From Myrica gale (Eukaryota; Streptophyta; Magnoliopsida; Fagales; Myricaceae), in contig OZ005614.1 of assembly GCA_963930655.1 (NCBI GenBank), positions 682,001 to 746,000 of the forward strand: a stretch of 64,000 nt of DNA, read 5' to 3'. A program made the translations under genes and the position numbers. The notes beneath the pieces were generated by a model, which saw only the letters and a program-made list of their open reading frames with translations, did no database searches and had not been told where the DNA came from. This document shows, piece after piece, positions 59,601 to 64,000 of the stretch. Each line of letters opens with the position of its first letter. The first letter of the stretch is position 1.

Positions 59601-62600
59601 CATATAGAAGACAAGGATGGTACTTACATTCGATCCTTCGGCCACCAAACCTTAATCTTTGAATCAATCAAGTTCACACCATAATCGATTTCCTGAGAGA
59701 ACAATCACACAAATAAGAAACAGATTCCAAAAGCAAAAAGGATCCCTTAAGTTAAATCCCCAACTTCAAATATTCAAGGATAATCTTTTTCGCAGTGCTT
59801 AAAGTACTCTAAACGATACCAGAAATAATTAAAGCAACCAAGAGATACAAGGTTGTCCCAGAGTTCGAGACTTTATCATTTTACTAAGGCTAAAACAAAT
59901 CATTTCTGCCACTTTTGATCTTCTATATCATATTCATAAACAGATTAGTAATGCACAAAAAAAATTACTAATACCCAAAACAAAAATATGCACAAAACAA
60001 CAAAGTTTAGATATCAGCCTAATACAGCACCTACATGCAGAACAAAAGCTTGCAAGATTTAATGGCATTGCACGCACACCAAAATACTGCCTCATAAGCA
60101 TGAAGTCATACATCAGGTGTAACAAGTGAATTTCCCAATAGGCCAGATCTGCTCACGTTGAGTGGACTGCAACCAATTAAGTTTTTATATATATATATAT
60201 AAGTAAGACTACAACCAATTAAGTTTTAAAATTGATATTCCAAGACTCCAGTAAGAAAAAAGGATATGAACATGCGATTAGCTTTATGGAGGACATTCTA
60301 TATAATTAAATGCCAGGCACCATATCTTACGCAAATTTGAACCTACATTTGATGCTGAAAACAGTACAAAAGAACTAGAACATGATGGAATCAAGATTTC
60401 ATACTTTTTCTTTAACTGGAGTACTCTTCCTCTTAGAATTTGTCTTAGGGGTCTCCTCCAAGTGAGGATCATATTTAGTTGATTTTGTGACCGACTTTGG
60501 TGAAGAGACAATTTCCTACATAAATCATGGGAACAAGATCTCTCTCAGTTATAGCATTCAACACAAAAATCATTAACATTGCACGGACACAACAACAAGC
60601 TTGTGATTCCAAAGCCAGTACGAAAGTACTTTGTCATCATCCTTGACAAAAGATTTTGTTTCATCTTTATCGGAAATAGCTTTTCCCCTTCCCCGCCTTT
60701 TCTTGCCCTCTGTTTGCTTTGAAGAGGATCCATCACCAGTCTTACTGCTTCCATTCGCCTTCTTTGCTAACTGCCTCAATGGTTTTGCCTCTGAATCACT
60801 AATTTCCTTTTTGGGTGCATCTACCACAGTCGGAGCTTTATCCTCATTAGAAATCTCGCCAGGGGCCTTCTTCCCTGAGTGTCTATTCAGTTTAAGTTCT
60901 GAATCACTTGTTCCTTCAGATACCTTATTGGAAATACCATCTGCAGATGTTATGGCCTCTTTGGAAATATCATCTGCAGATGTTATCACCTCTTTAATTG
61001 AGCTCTCTTTTTTCTTTGGTCGCCCACTAGCTTTTGTAGAACAACTTCCATCCAGAAGGTTCCCACTTGGTGATTGGGAAGCGCCCTTTTCAGATTCATT
61101 CTCCAAAGCCTTAGGCGAGGATAGGTTAACACCAGTTTCCTTTTCATTTTCAGAACATGCTGCTGCTTCAACAGATGGGACCTCAGGAGGTGAACTTGGC
61201 GTATCCTTGCCGTCACTTCTACGTTCTGCCTGTTTCTCAGTTTCCATCTCATTAATAACAGAACTCTCAGACGGTTCAGTTGATTTTGTCGTAGAAATAT
61301 TTTTTCTTCCCCTTCTCATAGTAGTTTGTTCTGCCTCATTCTCAGTTTCAGGTTCAGCATTGCTCACTGCATTCGTGCTGTTGAGGTGATCAGTACAATG
61401 ATCATGCTCTTGGTTCTTCTCAGGGTTTGAATGTGGCAAAGAAGCATCTTCCCCAGTTTGTATGACACCATTGCTCATTACTGTGCTGGGAGATCTCTGA
61501 ATAGAAGGATCAACTTCTTCAGAAGACACTACCGCCGTTGCTCTCCCTTTATTCTCCTGCTCAATTGGAAGATGAAGTTAACACCACCTCAGTCTAAGAA
61601 CTTTTTAGAAGAAAACTACTTACCGGTGAAAATAACAAATGAAGTAAAAAAGAAAAACACTAACAAGTACAAGAAGAATCACATACATGGACTGCCTCAT
61701 CCAAAGAACCCCTCACTGACTTGCTCTCATCAGCCTACAGAATACAAATACAGAAAGAAACTTACATATTAAATACTCGTTGCACAGGAAATTTAAAAAT
61801 AAGAATTGCTCGCTCAGTTCATGCATTTGCTTAACACATTCGCCCTCTTTGTTTCCTTCCAAAGAAGATTGAGGCATTCAACAAAAACATCATTCAAGAT
61901 TCATACCAATGTGAAAAACCAGTTCAATGATTCATGCAACTACTCTAGGACAGTCAAAATCATTGAATTTTTTTTATAAGAAATAGATAGATACCACATG
62001 AAACTAAAGATTTCCTTTTTTTGAGCAATCAAGGAACACGGTTTTAGGAAGAGATGGTGATTGGTGGACCAAGTGACAGTAACCTCGTAGAATGGCAACA
62101 GTGACGCCAGAGGAGAGTAACCTGATCTGGACGAATGCTAGTAAAAAAATGCCATGCCACAAGGGACAGGACAGACCATGAGCAGCTATGCTGATGGATA
62201 TTGACACAACAGCAAATCGCCAGTTCTTTAAAGTCATGAGAAAGCAACAAATGAAAATGAGAACAAACGAGATTACCATATCTTTGGCAGTAGCATTGAC
62301 TTCATTTTGCTCGTCAGTTTCAGATTTCTCTTGGCATATTGAACCAACAACTTTACTATAGTCATCAAAAGATATTCCCAAGGTTTTCACTGCTTGAATC
62401 AGGTAAGGCTTTACTTTAGTAGAACAGCTTTCAAGCACTCTCTCTGCCAACTTCCGTGCGACAGGCAGAACTTCCTGGAATTGAAAGATGTTAGCGAACG
62501 GGTAAAATTCAGTAGAAGTGAAGCATACTCTCAGTAACACTATAAAACTAACCTCGTTGTCCTTCTTCATACTAGCTAATAGGGGAGTGAGTAACTCTAG

Positions 62601-63971
62601 AGAAATATCTTCACTTTCCTCTAGCACAAGGATCATAATTGTCTCCATAGATGAGAAGACAATTTCTGGGTGATTGTCCCTAACGGTTGAATGAGAGGAG
62701 CCATTAGCAATAAAGAAAAATAGACTACAAATTCAAATAATCATATAACAACAAATTCTCAAGAGATAGTAACAACAGCACTAGCTATTTTAAACAAAAA
62801 AAAAATCAAACTTAAAGAAAATGCATCAAGCTCTCAAGCTCATAATGGGCTCATAAGAACGGGTTATACTGTATTATCTCATTGAAGCTCTCAATATAAC
62901 AAATAAAAATAACATAGAGGGATGATGAAAGATAGGCACTAGCAGAAACCAAAAGAAAAAATATTATATAAACTTTTCAAAGTATACTCAAGTCCTGCAC
63001 CAACATTAAGGCATTCTGCATTCTGTCCTGCAATATATCTTCCTCTTTCTCCATTCCACCTCCACTCGACCCATCAAATTCTAATAATGATATGCAAGAG
63101 GAATTATGCATAAAGAAACAATCTGTAGCACAAAAAATGCTTACTATGGTTTCTGATCTTTATTGGGAGGAACAATATGGCAGAGTATCCATATAAACAC
63201 TACTAATGCATATGCACCATTTCACTTGGTACTGAAAACAATTTCAGATAAGTCAGACCATCAATGCGAACAACCCTATTTTACTGAGCACAACTTATGC
63301 CACAGTTCTGCTTGGTTAGAGAAAGTATCAGTCCAATGTATATGAACCATTTCACATATGAACATGTATCATACAGTATTCAGACAACAATGATCAACGC
63401 ACAATACAACAGATATCCGCCAATGAAATACCCTCAAGACTGACTGACAATCATCTGGAAAATAACAGTTCATACCTTATTGCCTTCAGGAAATTCTGGA
63501 ACATCTCAAGGATCAGTGCATCACATTCAAGATCCAACATCACGACACACGACCGGACCTTGGCAACAGTTTCAAGAATTGAGGTCCTCTTTGGATATGA
63601 CCGGCTTGAATTGTCAGATAAATTTTCAAATGACGATACAATTAACTGGAATATCTCCTGCACAACATAAACACAAAGATAAGAAAACAACATAATCACC
63701 CAAAGAATAAAGAGAGACAATTATTATATATGTATCCTACCATAAACAGACCAACAAGTTCAAATACCTTCATTTGGTCATCATCGTAAGGAGCATCAGG
63801 CGCAGTTATTCTTGTTATCTCACTGATGCAAGAGGCAACTGCAACCTTGACATCAAGGTCTGAATGTCTAAAAAGTTGGTCAGCAACTAATGCTTTCAGC
63901 GATGGAGAAAGTGAACTTTGCATTGATTTTGAAGGGGACTGTTCCACTCTTGATAGACAATTCTCTACTTG
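56648..63971 (-). CDS. Sister chromatid cohesion protein PDS5 homologue, PDS5C-like with Tudor domain (5' end outside window)
   Basis: Cohesin cofactor acting in chromatid cohesion and DNA repair. Thirteen minus-strand exons: 63768-63971, 63476-63657, 62553-62679, 62277-62474, 61687-61734, 60630-61556, 60405-60515, 59628-59692, 58463-58514, 58174-58260, 58050-58093, 57280-57354 and 56648-57203. They total 891 codons plus stop with continuous phase. Residues 1-237 of this part are HEAT-type helices with the PDS5 signature LKALVADQLFRHSDLDVKVA and ISEITRITAPDAPYDDDQMK. A long acidic, Ser/Lys-rich linker follows (exon of 927 bp). A Tudor domain lies at about 605-660 (IKVWWPKDRMYYEGVVDAFD, VLYTDGDKELLNLKKEKWEF), which may read methylated histone tails. 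The tail is Lys/Ser-rich and ends GKKRRRGARS, probably nuclear localisation. The layout matches recalled Arabidopsis PDS5C. The upstream exons encoding the N-terminal 30-50 residues must lie past 64000. Confidence 0.93.
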
Positions 63972-64000
63972 CTGAAAAAAGAGAAGTTTTGCCATTTCAG

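Noticed and set aside
60631-61389. 252-codon frame on the plus strand
   Set aside because: It is the antisense shadow of the large PDS5-like linker exon.
62004-62276. Extension of the 62277-62474 PDS5 exon into the intron
   Set aside because: The GTAATC donor after GCCAAAGATATG and the in-frame ADESKSVRG exon at 61687-61734 fit the family better.
1-64000. tRNA, rRNA, CRISPR or organelle DNA
   Set aside because: No cloverleaf-sized A/B-box pair outside the SINEs, no rRNA-like blocks and no spaced repeat array was seen.

Overview
This is nuclear DNA from a flowering plant, most likely a woody eudicot or a close relative. The evidence is intron-rich genes with GT/AG introns, plant-only families (group IIa WRKY, CIPK, class II formin, Tudor-bearing PDS5C-like protein, MIR156) and AT-rich spacers full of MITEs, hAT, MULE, SINE and TRIM relics. 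I cannot name the species. I saw no rRNA, tRNA, CRISPR array or prokaryotic operon.

Layout. 1-2796 (+): last five exons of a class II formin (FH2 C-terminus). 4117-5233 (-) and 8873-11483 (-): two group IIa WRKY factors (WRKY18/40/60 type), head to tail, a tandem immune-regulator pair. 11.5-21 kb: spacer with MITEs, a SINE, two non-autonomous DNA transposons, a probable solo LTR and an orphan promoter-like cluster. 21062-22426 (-): intronless CIPK5/25-type kinase. 25881-33528 (+): complete 19-exon TAF5 gene for a 673-residue TFIID subunit. 33.5-43.6 kb: spacer with a fold-back element and a long-TIR MULE. 43648-43730 (-): a MIR156 hairpin with the canonical 20-nt mature sequence. 44-56 kb: the densest transposon area, with nested SINE-in-MITE, a hAT relic keeping a piece of transposase, two TRIM retrotransposons (one in a three-LTR tandem form with a MITE in its middle LTR) and many copies of one MITE family. 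56648-63971 (-): the last thirteen exons of a PDS5C-like cohesin cofactor with HEAT repeats and a Tudor domain; its 5' end lies beyond the window.

The genes are independent units and do not form a visible pathway. TAF5 and PDS5 are housekeeping chromatin and transcription genes. The WRKY pair, CIPK and MIR156 are regulators of stress response and phase change. Exon borders were derived by hand from splice sites, reading-frame continuity and recalled family sequences, so they are predictions. The most unusual structure is a GC-rich palindrome built of smaller palindromes (10561-10790) inside intron 2 of the second WRKY gene. A weaker GC-rich hairpin lies at 24.6 kb.
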